Positions 1 to 7,511 of a stretch of DNA of 23,188 nt are shown piece after piece. The notes under the pieces were generated by a model that saw nothing but the letters and a program-made list of their open reading frames with translations, did no database searches and was not told the DNA's origin. The translations under genes were made by a program, and so were the position numbers. The stretch lies in assembly GCA_039818825.1 (NCBI GenBank), contig JBCBTD010000062.1, positions 1-23,188 on the forward strand, in the 5' to 3' direction. The number at the start of each line of letters is the position of its first letter. Position 1 is the first letter of the stretch. The DNA comes from JBCBTD01 sp039818825. GTDB taxonomy: Bacteria; Pseudomonadota; Alphaproteobacteria; Geminicoccales; Geminicoccaceae.

Positions 1-147
1 CAGCTCGACGTCTTGCCTTTCGTCTACTCGTTCATCCGCCGCTCCAGGGCGTCGCGCGACGCCTACCGACAGCATGTGAGCCTGACCCAAGCGGCGCTGG
101 GTGACACCATCTGGGACGGCCAGCCGCTGCCAGATGCCCCGGCGTGA
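1..147 (+). CDS. C-terminal end of an unrecognised protein (5' truncated by window)
   Basis: An open frame enters at base 1 and ends at a TGA at 145-147, giving the last 48 residues of a protein. The visible part contains LPFVYSFIRRSRASRDAYRQ and ends in a proline- and alanine-rich tail (QPLPDAPA). It shows no motif I can assign, no membrane segment and no cysteine pattern. Codon use is GC-rich at third positions, like the rest of the window, which supports real coding. It converges on the acyl-CoA dehydrogenase gene, with 39 bases between the two stop codons and no clear terminator hairpin there. The function is unknown because most of the gene lies outside the window. Confidence 0.6.
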   Translation, partial: QLDVLPFVYSFIRRSRASRDAYRQHVSLTQAALGDTIWDGQPLPDAPA

Positions 148-186
148 CGCCCGATCGGCACTCCGACCTGCGACGTTGCGCGATGG

Positions 187-1929
187 TCAGGAAACGGCGC
201 CCTCGAGGCTCGTCGAGCCGGCGATGACGGCGGGCAGCAGCGCCGTTGCCGGTGGCAGGAGTTGTTCGACGTAGAACCGTGCGCGGTGGGCTTTGCCGGC
301 GGCGCTGGGGTGGCCGGTGGCCGCTGCGGCGCGGGCGCCCCGGACCAGGACGAAGCCGCCGAGGGTTTGTGCCATCATCCGCAGATAGGGCGAGGCGCCG
401 GCGAGGATGGCGTCCTCGTCGCGACCATGATCGCCCTGGAGCCAGCGAGTCGCTGCCTCGCAGTTGGCGAGGGCTGCGCGCAAGGGAGCGACCAGTGGGC
501 CGCCGTCGTCCTGCTCCAGGGCGCGCAGCTCCTGGCGCAGCTCCTCGAACAATTGCCAGGGCAGCTCGCCATTGGCGAGGTGCAGCTTGCGGCCGGCAAG
601 GTCGATGGCCTGGATGCCGTTGGTGCCTTCGTAGATGGGCGGCACGCGGCCGTCGCGGTAGTGCTGGGCGGCACCGGTCTCCTCGATGTAGCCCATGCCG
701 CCGTGGACCTGGATGGCCAGCGAGGTCAGCTCGACGCCGAGGTCGGTGAACCACGCTTTGACGATCGGGGTGAGCAGGTCGGCGCGGCCGGCCATGCGCT
801 GGCGCACCTCGCCGTCAGGGTCGTGGGCGGCGTGGTCGATGGCAGCACCCGCGGTCAGCACGAGGCCGCGCATCGCCTCGATCTGACTCTGCATGGTGAT
901 GAGCATGCGGCGCACGTCGGGGTGGTCGAGGATGGGTGCCGGTGCCCCGTTTCTGTGGCCCTGGATGCGGCCTTCGGCAAAGGCCTGGGCCTGCTGGAAG
1001 GCGCGCTCGGCGATGCCGAGACCCTGGATGCCGACGCTGAGGCGAGCGTTGTTCATCATGGTGAACATGCAACGCATGCCGTCGTGGGGCGCGCCGACCA
1101 GCTCGGCCCACGCGCCGTGCGCCTCGCCGAAGCTCATCACGCAGGTGGGGCTCGCGTGCTGGCCGAGCTTGTGCTCGAGCGACAGGCAGCGGACGTCGTT
1201 GTGATCGCCGAGGCTGCCGTCGGCACCGACCAGGCGCTTGGGCACGACGAACAGCGAGAGGCCCTTGGTGCCAGCAGGCGCGTCGGGGAGGCGGGCGAGC
1301 ACCAGGTGGAGGATGTTCTCCGCGAGCGCGTGGTCGCCGAAGGTGATGTAGATCTTGGTGCCCGTCAGCCGGTAACCGCCGCCGTCGGGCTCGGCCTTGG
1401 TGCGGATGGCGCCGACGTCGGTGCCGGCTTGGGCCTCGGTCAGGCACATGGTGCCGGTCCAAGCACCGGCGGCGAGCGGGGCGAGGTAGCGGGCGCGCTG
1501 ATCAGCGGTGCCGTGGTGGTTCAACAGCTCCATGGCGCCTTGGCTGAGTAGGAAGCAGTTGCCGAAGGCGATGTTGGCCGATTGCCAAAGCTCCTGGACC
1601 GCGAAGGCGAGCGACCATGGCAAGCCCTGGCCGCCGGCGTCTTCGGGCAGTGCCAGCGCCGCCCAGCCGCCATCGGCGAAGGCACGGCGGCCGGCGTCGA
1701 AGCCGTCGGGCATGATGACCCGGCCGTCGGCCATGTGGGCGCCGGTGCGGTCGCCGAACGCGTTCAAGGGGGCCAGGACCTCGTCGGCGAGCCGGCCGGC
1801 TTCCGTGAGGATCGGTTCGGCCAGCTCGGCGGTGCCCTCGTCGTAGCCGGGCAGGCCGGCCACGTCGTCGAAGCCGGCGACATGGCGGAGCTGGAAGAGG
1901 AGGTCGTCGACAGGGGCGCGGTAGGTCAT
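187..1929 (-). CDS. Acyl-CoA dehydrogenase with C-terminal extension (DmdC/FadE-like)
   Basis: A 580-residue flavoprotein that would oxidise an acyl-CoA thioester to the 2,3-enoyl-CoA and pass electrons to ETF. Residues about 161-171 (MCLTEAQAGTD) match the first family signature. The second region reads IQVHGGMGYIEETGA and then IYEGTNGIQ, with Glu434 in the position of the catalytic base. About 130 residues follow the core, as in the long subfamily with the acyl-CoA dehydrogenase C-terminal domain that includes 3-methylmercaptopropionyl-CoA dehydrogenase (DmdC). The ATG at 1929 gives MTYRAPVDD, a typical N-terminus; the frame stays open farther upstream only because it runs antisense through dapD. 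It stands alone and divergent from dapD. The family is sure. The substrate is not: DMSP-derived thioesters or ordinary fatty acyl-CoAs are both possible. Confidence 0.93.
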   Translation of the reverse strand: MTYRAPVDDLLFQLRHVAGFDDVAGLPGYDEGTAELAEPILTEAGRLADEVLAPLNAFGDRTGAHMADGRVIMPDGFDAGRRAFADGGWAALALPEDAGGQGLPWSLAFAVQELWQSANIAFGNCFLLSQGAMELLNHHGTADQRARYLAPLAAGAWTGTMCLTEAQAGTDVGAIRTKAEPDGGGYRLTGTKIYITFGDHALAENILHLVLARLPDAPAGTKGLSLFVVPKRLVGADGSLGDHNDVRCLSLEHKLGQHASPTCVMSFGEAHGAWAELVGAPHDGMRCMFTMMNNARLSVGIQGLGIAERAFQQAQAFAEGRIQGHRNGAPAPILDHPDVRRMLITMQSQIEAMRGLVLTAGAAIDHAAHDPDGEVRQRMAGRADLLTPIVKAWFTDLGVELTSLAIQVHGGMGYIEETGAAQHYRDGRVPPIYEGTNGIQAIDLAGRKLHLANGELPWQLFEELRQELRALEQDDGGPLVAPLRAALANCEAATRWLQGDHGRDEDAILAGASPYLRMMAQTLGGFVLVRGARAAAATGHPSAAGKAHRARFYVEQLLPPATALLPAVIAGSTSLEGAVS

Positions 1930-2026
1930 CGGCGGGTCCGAATGGGCGACGGGACGCTCGTTTCCATCTACGCGCTGGCGGCCCGCGCCGAAAGGCCGGC
2001 GGTCGCCAATGGCCGCCTCGGGTCGA

Positions 2027-2054
2027 TTGACAGGGGGAGGCACCCGACTAGCGT
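2027..2054 (+). promoter_or_regulatory. Sigma70-like promoter of dapD-dapE
   Basis: A perfect -35 element TTGACA (2027-2032) is followed after 16 bases by TAGCGT (2049-2054), which keeps the TAnnnT core of a -10 box. Transcription would begin near 2060, about 20 bases before the dapD ATG. The element lies in the 153-base divergent gap between the acyl-CoA dehydrogenase gene and dapD. No comparable promoter was seen on the opposite strand. Confidence 0.6.
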
Positions 2055-2082
2055 GACGCCGCTTCAGTCGAGGGAGAGGATC

Positions 2083-2925
2083 ATGGCAGCGGACGAGCTC
2101 GCGGCCGCCATCGAGGCGGCGTGGGACGCGCGCGACGAGGTGACCAGCGCGACCACCGGCGAGGTGCGCGATGCGGTCGACACCGCACTCGACGGGCTCG
2201 ACAGCGGCACCTACCGCGTCGCCGAGCCTAAGGCAGACGGCTGGCAGGTGAACCAGTGGCTGAAGAAGGCGGTGCTGTTGTCGTTCAGGCTCAACGACAT
2301 GGTGCCGATCCCCGGCGGTCCAGGCGGTAGTCACTGGTGGGACAAGGTAGCGAGCAAGTTCGACGGCTGGGGCGACAACCGGTTCCGCGAGGCCGGCTTT
2401 CGTGCGGTGCCGGGGGCGATCGTGCGGCGTTCGGCCTACATCGCCCCGGGTGTCGTGCTGATGCCGTCGTTCGTCAATCTGGGTGCGCGGGTCGACAGCG
2501 GCGCGATGATCGACACCTGGGCGACGGTCGGTTCCTGTGCCCAAGTCGGCAAGAACTGCCACGTCTCCGGCGGCGTCGGTCTTGGCGGGGTGTTGGAGCC
2601 GCTGCAGGCGGGGCCGGTCATCATCGAGGACGATTGCTTTCTCGGTGCGCGCTCGGAGGTCGTCGAAGGTGTGGTCGTCGAGCAGGGCGCGGTTTTGGCC
2701 ATGGGCGTGTTCATCGGTGCGGCGACCAAGATCGTCGACCGGCAGACGGGCGAGGTGTTCCGGGGGCGGGTGCCGGCCTACTCGGTGGTGGTGCCGGGGA
2801 CCTTGCCGGGTCCGCCGTTGCCGGACGGCAGCCCCGGTCCCGGCCTCGGCTGCGCGGTGATCGTCAAGCGAGTGGACGCGCAGACCCGCGCCAAAACCTC
2901 GATCAACGACCTCTTGCGCGATTGA
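2083..2925 (+). CDS. dapD: 2,3,4,5-tetrahydropyridine-2,6-dicarboxylate N-succinyltransferase
   Basis: Transfers succinyl from succinyl-CoA to tetrahydrodipicolinate in the succinylase branch of lysine and meso-diaminopimelate synthesis; cytosolic trimer. The 280-residue length is normal for the family. The helical N-terminal domain (about 1-100) holds the typical stretch GWQVNQWLKKAVLLSFRLND. From about residue 105 the sequence shows hexapeptide-repeat character of a left-handed beta-helix, for example GAIVRRSAYIAPGVVLMPSF and GARVDSGAMIDTWATVGSCA. The C-terminus (AQTRAKTSINDLLRD) is characteristic. The ATG at 2083 is preceded by the purine-rich ribosome site AGGGAGAGGA at 2071-2080. Its TGA overlaps the dapE ATG by one base (TGATG), so the two are probably translationally coupled and read from the promoter at 2027-2054. 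Confidence 0.97.
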   Translation: MAADELAAAIEAAWDARDEVTSATTGEVRDAVDTALDGLDSGTYRVAEPKADGWQVNQWLKKAVLLSFRLNDMVPIPGGPGGSHWWDKVASKFDGWGDNRFREAGFRAVPGAIVRRSAYIAPGVVLMPSFVNLGARVDSGAMIDTWATVGSCAQVGKNCHVSGGVGLGGVLEPLQAGPVIIEDDCFLGARSEVVEGVVVEQGAVLAMGVFIGAATKIVDRQTGEVFRGRVPAYSVVVPGTLPGPPLPDGSPGPGLGCAVIVKRVDAQTRAKTSINDLLRD

Positions 2926-4076
2926 TGGACCTGACCGATCCGCTGGCGCTTGCCCGCGCGCTGGTGCGGGTGCCGAGCGTCACGCCCGACGACGGCACGG
3001 CGTTGCAGCTCGTGGCCGGATGGTTGGGGCCGCTCGGCGCCGAGCTCTTTTGGATCAGCGAGCCAGGCACGCCCGAGGTGCCGAACCTCGCCGCCCGGAT
3101 CGGCAGCGGCGGGCCGCGGCTGGCCTTCGCCGGCCACACCGACGTCGTGCCGGTCGGCGACGCGGCGTCCTGGCACCAACCTCCCTTTGCCGGCGAGATC
3201 GTCGGCGACCGGCTGGTCGGGCGCGGTGCATGCGACATGAAGGGTGGCGTCGCCGCGGCGGTCAGTGCCGTGGCCCGACATCTGGCGCGGTTTCCAGAGG
3301 GCCGTGGGGAGCTCTGGTTCCTCTTGACCGGCGACGAGGAAGGACCTGCCGATCGCGGGACCAGGGCGATCGTCCGCTGGTGCCAGCGGGAAGGCCTGTC
3401 GTTCGACGGTTGTATCGTCGGCGAGCCGGGGTCGGTCGAGGTGGTCGGCGACACGCTCAAGGTCGGCCGGCGGGGCTCGTTCAGCGCCCGGATCACCGTG
3501 CATGGGGTCCAGGGGCACGCCGCCTATCCGGACCGCACCGACAACCCGGTCCACCGCCTGGCGCGGATCGTCGCCGAGCTGACCGCCGAGCCGTTGGACG
3601 CGGGCACGGACCTGTTCCAGCCGTCGAGCCTGCAGGTGACGACCATCGACGTCGGCAATCCGGCGACCAACGTCGTGCCGGCGGCGGCGACTGCGGTGTT
3701 GAACGTGCGCTTCAACCCGCTCCACGACCACGCCTCGCTCGAGGCGCACGTCGCGGGGGTGGTGGCACGCCATGCGGGTGCCCAAGGCGCCGACGTCCGA
3801 ATGATCGATGCGAGCGATTGCTTCTTCGCCGGCGACACGGCGTTTGCCCGGATCGTCGCCTCGGTAGTCGGCGACGCCATCGGCCGAGCGCCCGATGCCA
3901 GCACCCGGGGCGGCACGTCCGATGCGCGATTCCTCAAGGACGTGGCACCGGTGGTGGAGCTCGGCTCGCTCGGCCATTCGATGCACGAGGTCGATGAGTG
4001 GATCGGCGTCGACGAGCTGGCGGAGCTGACGGCTCTCTACGGCGCGGTCATCGAACGGGTGCTGGTGCATCGATGA
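2925..4076 (+). CDS. dapE: Succinyl-diaminopimelate desuccinylase
   Basis: Hydrolyses N-succinyl-LL-diaminopimelate to LL-diaminopimelate and succinate, two steps after DapD; a dinuclear zinc M20-type amidohydrolase. The 383 residues match the family length. Metal ligands are visible at His71 (GHTDVVPVG), Asp104 (GRGACDMKGG), Glu138-Glu139 (TGDEEG, catalytic base and ligand), Glu in IVGEPGSVE, and the late His in GHSMHEVDEW. The central dimerisation domain has GRRGSFSARITVHGVQGHAAYP. It starts by a one-base overlap with dapD and ends with a four-base overlap (ATGA) with the next gene, so it is the middle member of a three-gene unit. No dapC-type aminotransferase gene lies in the window. Confidence 0.97.
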   Translation: MDLTDPLALARALVRVPSVTPDDGTALQLVAGWLGPLGAELFWISEPGTPEVPNLAARIGSGGPRLAFAGHTDVVPVGDAASWHQPPFAGEIVGDRLVGRGACDMKGGVAAAVSAVARHLARFPEGRGELWFLLTGDEEGPADRGTRAIVRWCQREGLSFDGCIVGEPGSVEVVGDTLKVGRRGSFSARITVHGVQGHAAYPDRTDNPVHRLARIVAELTAEPLDAGTDLFQPSSLQVTTIDVGNPATNVVPAAATAVLNVRFNPLHDHASLEAHVAGVVARHAGAQGADVRMIDASDCFFAGDTAFARIVASVVGDAIGRAPDASTRGGTSDARFLKDVAPVVELGSLGHSMHEVDEWIGVDELAELTALYGAVIERVLVHR

Positions 4077-4624
4077 TCCCGTCCGTCGACAGCATGGCTC
4101 GCTACGCGGCCGGCGCTTGGGCGCTCTTGCGCAACGACGAGAGCGGGATGGATGCGTTCCGCCTCGACCTGCGCGGGCTGTTGCAGAGCTTCGCTGCAGC
4201 CGTGGTCGTGCTGCCGATCTACGTCGCGGTGGTGCTGGTCCAGACACGGGCGGCTGCGGCCGACGACGTGACGCTCGACATTTGGGGACGGGTGTTGGCG
4301 TTCGCCTTGCAGTGGGCGGCCTTTCCGCTGGTCGCCGCGGTGCTCGCCAAGGTGATGAATCGGAGCGCGTCGTTCATCCCCTACGTCGTCGCCGCCAACT
4401 GGTCCGCGGTCGTGCAGATCGTGATCGTTCTCGCCGTCGTCTTGTTGAGCACGTTGCTGCCCGGCACGCTCGGCGGTGTGGCGTTGCTGACGCTCACGGC
4501 CTTTCTGTTGTTCTACGACTATCGCGTCGTACGGATCGCCTTCGTGGCGCCGGGCTTCGACGGCGTCGCCGTGGTGACCATCCAGTTCCTCGTCAGCCTA
4601 CTCATCCAACGGGTGGCCGGCTGA
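4073..4624 (+). CDS. Small multi-pass inner-membrane protein, unknown function
   Basis: A 183-residue protein I cannot assign to a characterised family. A short polar N-terminus (about 1-35, including LLRNDESGMDAFRLDLRG) is followed by about four or five hydrophobic segments near residues 38-57, 73-93, 104-126, 128-147 and 160-178. Polar NRSASFIPYVVAANW lies between the second and third. The overall plan resembles small Yip1-type integral membrane proteins, but this is only a resemblance in hydropathy. The ATG overlaps the dapE stop by four bases (ATGA), so translation is likely coupled to dapE. Its 3' end overlaps the 3' end of truA on the other strand by 23 bases. A role linked to cell-wall precursor supply would be guesswork from position only. 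Confidence 0.85.
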   Translation: MIPSVDSMARYAAGAWALLRNDESGMDAFRLDLRGLLQSFAAAVVVLPIYVAVVLVQTRAAAADDVTLDIWGRVLAFALQWAAFPLVAAVLAKVMNRSASFIPYVVAANWSAVVQIVIVLAVVLLSTLLPGTLGGVALLTLTAFLLFYDYRVVRIAFVAPGFDGVAVVTIQFLVSLLIQRVAG

Positions 4625-5372
4625 ACCCGCTGCCGTCGTAGTCCACCCGATCGAGATAGAGGCCTGCGGCCGGGGCCGTCGGGCCTGCGGCCGCCCGCCG
4701 CTCCGCGTGCAGCGCTTCGGCGACGCCGTCGATCGACCAGTCGCCTTTACCGACCAGGGCCAGAGTGCCGACGATGTTGCGCACCTGGTGGTGGAGGAAG
4801 GATCGAGCCGATGCGCTCACGTCGATCTCTTCGCCCCGCCGTCGGACGACCAGTCGATCGAGGGTGCGCACCGGCGATTTCGCCTGGCACTCGGTGGCGC
4901 GAAAGCTGCTGAAGTCGTGCTGACCGACCAGCGCCTGGCCGGCTTCGTGCATCCGTTCCGCGTCGAGGGCCGCGGCCACGTGCCAGGCGCGGCCTTGGGC
5001 CAGGGCCAAGGGGGGGCGGCGGTTGCAGATGCGGTAACGGTAGTGCCGCGCCGTCGCCGAAAAGCGGGCGTGCAGGGCGTCGTCGACCTCGGTGGCTTCG
5101 AGGACGGCGATCGGGTAGGGCCGCAAATGCTGGTTCAGGGCATTGCGCACCGTCGTCACCGGGTAGGCCCGCGGCAGGTCGACGTGGGCCACTTGGCCTC
5201 GGGCGTGCACGCCGGCATCGGTGCGTCCGGCGGCCATCACGCTCTGTGCCTCGCCGCACAGGGCCTCGACGGCGGCTTCGATCAACGCTTGCACCGCGAC
5301 GCCGTTGTTCTGGCGCTGCCAGCCGCAGAACGGACCGCCATCGTACTCCAGCGTCATGAAGTAGCGGGGCAC
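4602..5372 (-). CDS. truA: tRNA pseudouridine(38-40) synthase
   Basis: Converts uridines 38-40 in the anticodon arm of many tRNAs to pseudouridine. The 256 residues contain the TruA landmarks: LEYDGGPFCGWQRQ near the N-terminus, the catalytic-aspartate motif AGRTDAGVHARGQ (Asp52), RFSATARHYRYRICNRR, DFSSFRATECQAKSPVRTL and FLHHQVRNIVGTL. I chose the GTG at 5372 because it gives the normal start (MPRYFMTLEYDGG) and lies one base after the fmt stop codon. An internal ATG at 5357 would remove the beginning of the first strand. It is the last gene of the dnaX-ybaB-recR-def-fmt-truA unit. Its last codons overlap the converging membrane-protein gene by 23 bases. Confidence 0.96.
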   Translation of the reverse strand: MPRYFMTLEYDGGPFCGWQRQNNGVAVQALIEAAVEALCGEAQSVMAAGRTDAGVHARGQVAHVDLPRAYPVTTVRNALNQHLRPYPIAVLEATEVDDALHARFSATARHYRYRICNRRPPLALAQGRAWHVAAALDAERMHEAGQALVGQHDFSSFRATECQAKSPVRTLDRLVVRRRGEEIDVSASARSFLHHQVRNIVGTLALVGKGDWSIDGVAEALHAERRAAAGPTAPAAGLYLDRVDYDGSGFSRPPVG

Positions 5373-5373
5373 G

Positions 5374-6282
5374 TCAGTCGAGCCTCGAACCGCTGTCGAT
5401 CGGTCGGCCACGGAGATAGGCATCGCTGGCCATCGGCCGCTTGCCGCTTGGTTGGACCTCGGTGAGCCTCAGTGCTCCCTCGCCGCAGGCGACGGTCAAC
5501 GCCGCGTCGAGGACGGTACCAGGTGGCCCGGAACCGGCCACGACGTCAGCGGCGAGCACCCGCAAGCGCTGCGCACCAACCTGGCACCAAGCGTTGGGGT
5601 GAAACGCGCGGACCCGGCGTTCGAGGAGTGCCGCAGGGGCCTGCCAGTCGATGCGGAACTCCTGTTTGTCGAGCTTGTTGGCGTAGGTGGCGCCGGTGGG
5701 CGGTTGGGGCGCTGCAATCGCGCGTCCGGCTTCGAGGTCGTCGAGCAGCGGCAGCAGCAGTCGGGCCGCGAGGTCGGCGAGTGCCGTGCGGAGCGCTGGT
5801 GCCGTGTCTCGCGCGCCGATCGGCAATCGCCGTTCGACGAAGACGGGTCCCGTGTCGAGTCCGGCTTCCATCTGGAAGATCATCACCCCGGTCTCGGCAT
5901 CGCCGGCCTCGACGGCACGCTCGACCGGCGCCGCGCCGCGCCAGCGCGGCAAGAGCGAGCCGTGCAGGTTCAAGCAGCCATGGCGCGGCGCATCGAGGAT
6001 GGCCTGCGGCAGGAGCAGGCCGTAGGCACCGACCACTGCGACGTCGAGTTCCAGCGCCGTGAAGGCAGCTTGGACCTCGGCGGTCTTCAGCGTCGCCGGT
6101 GTGCGCACCGGCAGGCCGAGGGCCGAGGCCGCCTCGTGGACGTCGGTGCGCTGCTCGCGCTTGCCGCGCCCGGCGGGCCGCGGCGGCTGGGTGTAGACGG
6201 CGAGCAGGTCGTGTCGGCTGTCTGCCAGGCCCTCGAGGCTCGGCACCGCGAAGGCCGCCGTGCCCATGACTGCGATCCGCAC
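5374..6282 (-). CDS. fmt: Methionyl-tRNA formyltransferase
   Basis: Formylates initiator Met-tRNA using 10-formyltetrahydrofolate. The 302-residue protein has the N-terminal formyltransferase fold beginning MRIAVMGTAAFAVPSL and the catalytic triad Asn105 and His107 (LNLHGSLLPRWRGAAP) with Asp143 (QMEAGLDTGPV). The C-terminal OB-like domain begins after about residue 205 (RRVRAFHPNAWC). The usual GTPDFAVP near the start reads GTAAFAVP here, a small departure from the common form. Translation starts at a GTG at 6282, ten bases after the def stop. Pairing fmt with def is the usual arrangement: one adds the formyl group, the other removes it from new proteins. Confidence 0.96.
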   Translation of the reverse strand: MRIAVMGTAAFAVPSLEGLADSRHDLLAVYTQPPRPAGRGKREQRTDVHEAASALGLPVRTPATLKTAEVQAAFTALELDVAVVGAYGLLLPQAILDAPRHGCLNLHGSLLPRWRGAAPVERAVEAGDAETGVMIFQMEAGLDTGPVFVERRLPIGARDTAPALRTALADLAARLLLPLLDDLEAGRAIAAPQPPTGATYANKLDKQEFRIDWQAPAALLERRVRAFHPNAWCQVGAQRLRVLAADVVAGSGPPGTVLDAALTVACGEGALRLTEVQPSGKRPMASDAYLRGRPIDSGSRLD

Positions 6283-6292
6283 GGTCCTGCCC

Positions 6293-6820
6293 TCAGTCTT
6301 CGCCGCGTTGCGGCTTGGCGCGCTGCAGCTTGGCGAGCTTCCGCAGCAACATCTTGCGGCGCAACATCGAGAGGTGGTCGACGAACAACACGCCGTCGAG
6401 ATGGTCGATCTCGTGCTGGAGACAGCGGGCGAGCAGACCGTTGGCCGTGATCGTCTGGCTTTGGCCGTCGCGGTCGAGGTAGCGGACGGTGACCGCCGAC
6501 GGCCGCTCGACGTCGGCGAAGATCTCGGGGAGGCTGAGGCACCCTTCCTCCCCGACCGACCGCTCGGTCGAGCGTTCTTCGACCTCTGGATTGATCAGGC
6601 AGAGCGGCGACCGTGGCTCGTCCTTGCCGGCGACGTCGAGGACGACGAGACGTCGGCTGACACCGATCTGCGGTGCCGCCAGCCCGATTCCCGGCGCGTC
6701 GTACATGGTCTCCAACATGTCGTCCAAGAGGGTGTGGACACCCGCATCGACCGCATCGACCACGGCGGCCGGCGTTTTCAGGAGCGGGTGCGGGGCGACG
6801 AGGATGGGGCGGGTGGGCAT
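6293..6820 (-). CDS. def: Peptide deformylase
   Basis: Removes the N-formyl group from nascent proteins; a metalloenzyme. All three family motifs are present in the 175 residues: GIGLAAPQIG (about 44-53), EGCLS with the metal-ligand Cys94, and QHEIDHLDG with ligands His136 and His140 and catalytic Glu137. The N-terminus MPTRPILVAPHPLLKTPA is usual for the family, although Def proteins more often show an acidic or hydrophobic residue after proline-isoleucine. The ATG at 6820 follows the recR stop after 52 bases, the widest gap in this operon, where I saw no convincing promoter or hairpin. It precedes fmt by ten bases. Confidence 0.97.
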   Translation of the reverse strand: MPTRPILVAPHPLLKTPAAVVDAVDAGVHTLLDDMLETMYDAPGIGLAAPQIGVSRRLVVLDVAGKDEPRSPLCLINPEVEERSTERSVGEEGCLSLPEIFADVERPSAVTVRYLDRDGQSQTITANGLLARCLQHEIDHLDGVLFVDHLSMLRRKMLLRKLAKLQRAKPQRGED

Positions 6821-6872
6821 CGGCAAGGCTCGAGCGATGGCAGCGGTCGGCGGCAATGATCGTGACGACAAT

Positions 6873-7475
6873 TCAACCGAGCGGGCGCCGTGCCCGCAAG
6901 GCCGCGTCGATCGTGCCGTCGTCCAAATAGGTGAGCTGGCCGCCGAGCGGAACCCCGTGTCCCAGCCGAGTGATGGTGAGGCCGAACGGCGCCAGGCGGT
7001 CGGCAACGTAGTGGGCCGTCGTCTGACCCTCGACGGTGGCGCCGAGCGCGACCACGACCTCGGTGATCGGCGGCTGGGCGCGTTCGATCCGACGCAGCAG
7101 CTCGGGGATGTGTAGCTCGTCGGGGCCGACGCCGTCGATCGCCGACAACGTGCCGCCGAGCACGTGATAGCGACCGCGATAGGCACCACTCCGCTCCATC
7201 GCCCAGAGATCGTCGACTTCCTCGACGACGCACAGCGTGCCGGTCTCGCGCGCCGGGTCGCGGCACAAGGCGCATGGGGTCTCGACGTCGAGATTGCCGC
7301 ACTGCTCGCAAGCGACGACGTCGGCCGAGAGGTGCCCCAAGGCGTCGAGCAAGGACGGCAGCAGACTGTCGCGGCGTTTCAGCAGATGCAAGGTCGCGCG
7401 CCGCGCCGAGCGGGGACCGAGGCCGGGCAGCCGCGCCAGCAGCTTGACCACGCGGTCGACGGTGTCGCTCGTCAC
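6873..7475 (-). CDS. recR: Recombination mediator protein RecR
   Basis: Works with RecO and RecF to load RecA onto single-stranded gaps. The 200 residues show the N-terminal helix-hairpin-helix (LLARLPGLGPRSARRATLHL), a C4 zinc finger at Cys56, Cys59, Cys68 and Cys71, and a Toprim domain from about residue 79 (TLCVVEEVDDLWAMERSGAY through the DELHIPELLRRI region). The C-terminus has THE GVPLGGQLTYLD-type motif. The GTG at 7475 is favoured because VTSDTVDRVVKLLARLPG is the usual N-terminus. It has no separate Shine-Dalgarno site; it begins one base after the stop of a five-codon mini-ORF created by a tandem duplication at 7478-7511, so re-initiation of terminating ribosomes may drive its translation. 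Confidence 0.96.
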   Translation of the reverse strand: MTSDTVDRVVKLLARLPGLGPRSARRATLHLLKRRDSLLPSLLDALGHLSADVVACEQCGNLDVETPCALCRDPARETGTLCVVEEVDDLWAMERSGAYRGRYHVLGGTLSAIDGVGPDELHIPELLRRIERAQPPITEVVVALGATVEGQTTAHYVADRLAPFGLTITRLGHGVPLGGQLTYLDDGTIDAALRARRPLG

Positions 7476-7476
7476 C

Positions 7477-7494
7477 TCAGAACGGCAGCTTCAT
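7477..7494 (-). other. Five-codon mini-ORF (MKLPF) between ybaB and recR
   Basis: The frame ATG-AAG-CTG-CCG-TTC-TGA occupies 7494 down to 7477. Its ATG overlaps the ybaB TGA by one base (TGATG). Its stop is followed after one base by the recR GTG. It repeats the last five residues of YbaB because the DNA is a tandem copy of the ybaB 3' end. It could be a coupling bridge or only a by-product of the duplication; no independent function is implied. Confidence 0.4.
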
Positions 7495-7511
7495 CAGAAC
7501 GGCAGTTTCAT
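7478..7511. repeat. 17-bp tandem duplication at the ybaB-recR junction
   Basis: Copy 1 is 7478-7494 (CAGAACGGCAGCTTCAT) and copy 2 is 7495-7511 (CAGAACGGCAGTTTCAT), head to tail and identical at 16 of 17 positions. Copy 2 encodes the last codons of ybaB on the minus strand. Copy 1 fills the space up to recR. Confidence 0.95.

Noticed and set aside
148..186. Terminator between the first gene tail and the acyl-CoA dehydrogenase gene
   Set aside because: No hairpin with a T-run is visible in the 39 bases.
262..1551. A 429-residue open frame on the plus strand opposite the acyl-CoA dehydrogenase gene
   Set aside because: It is a GC-rich mirror frame of a gene with clear family motifs; it has no motif, no ribosome site and low-complexity composition.
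1930..2562. Upstream extension of the acyl-CoA dehydrogenase frame to 791 residues
   Set aside because: The extra part runs antisense through dapD and its promoter; the protein family begins at the ATG at 1929.
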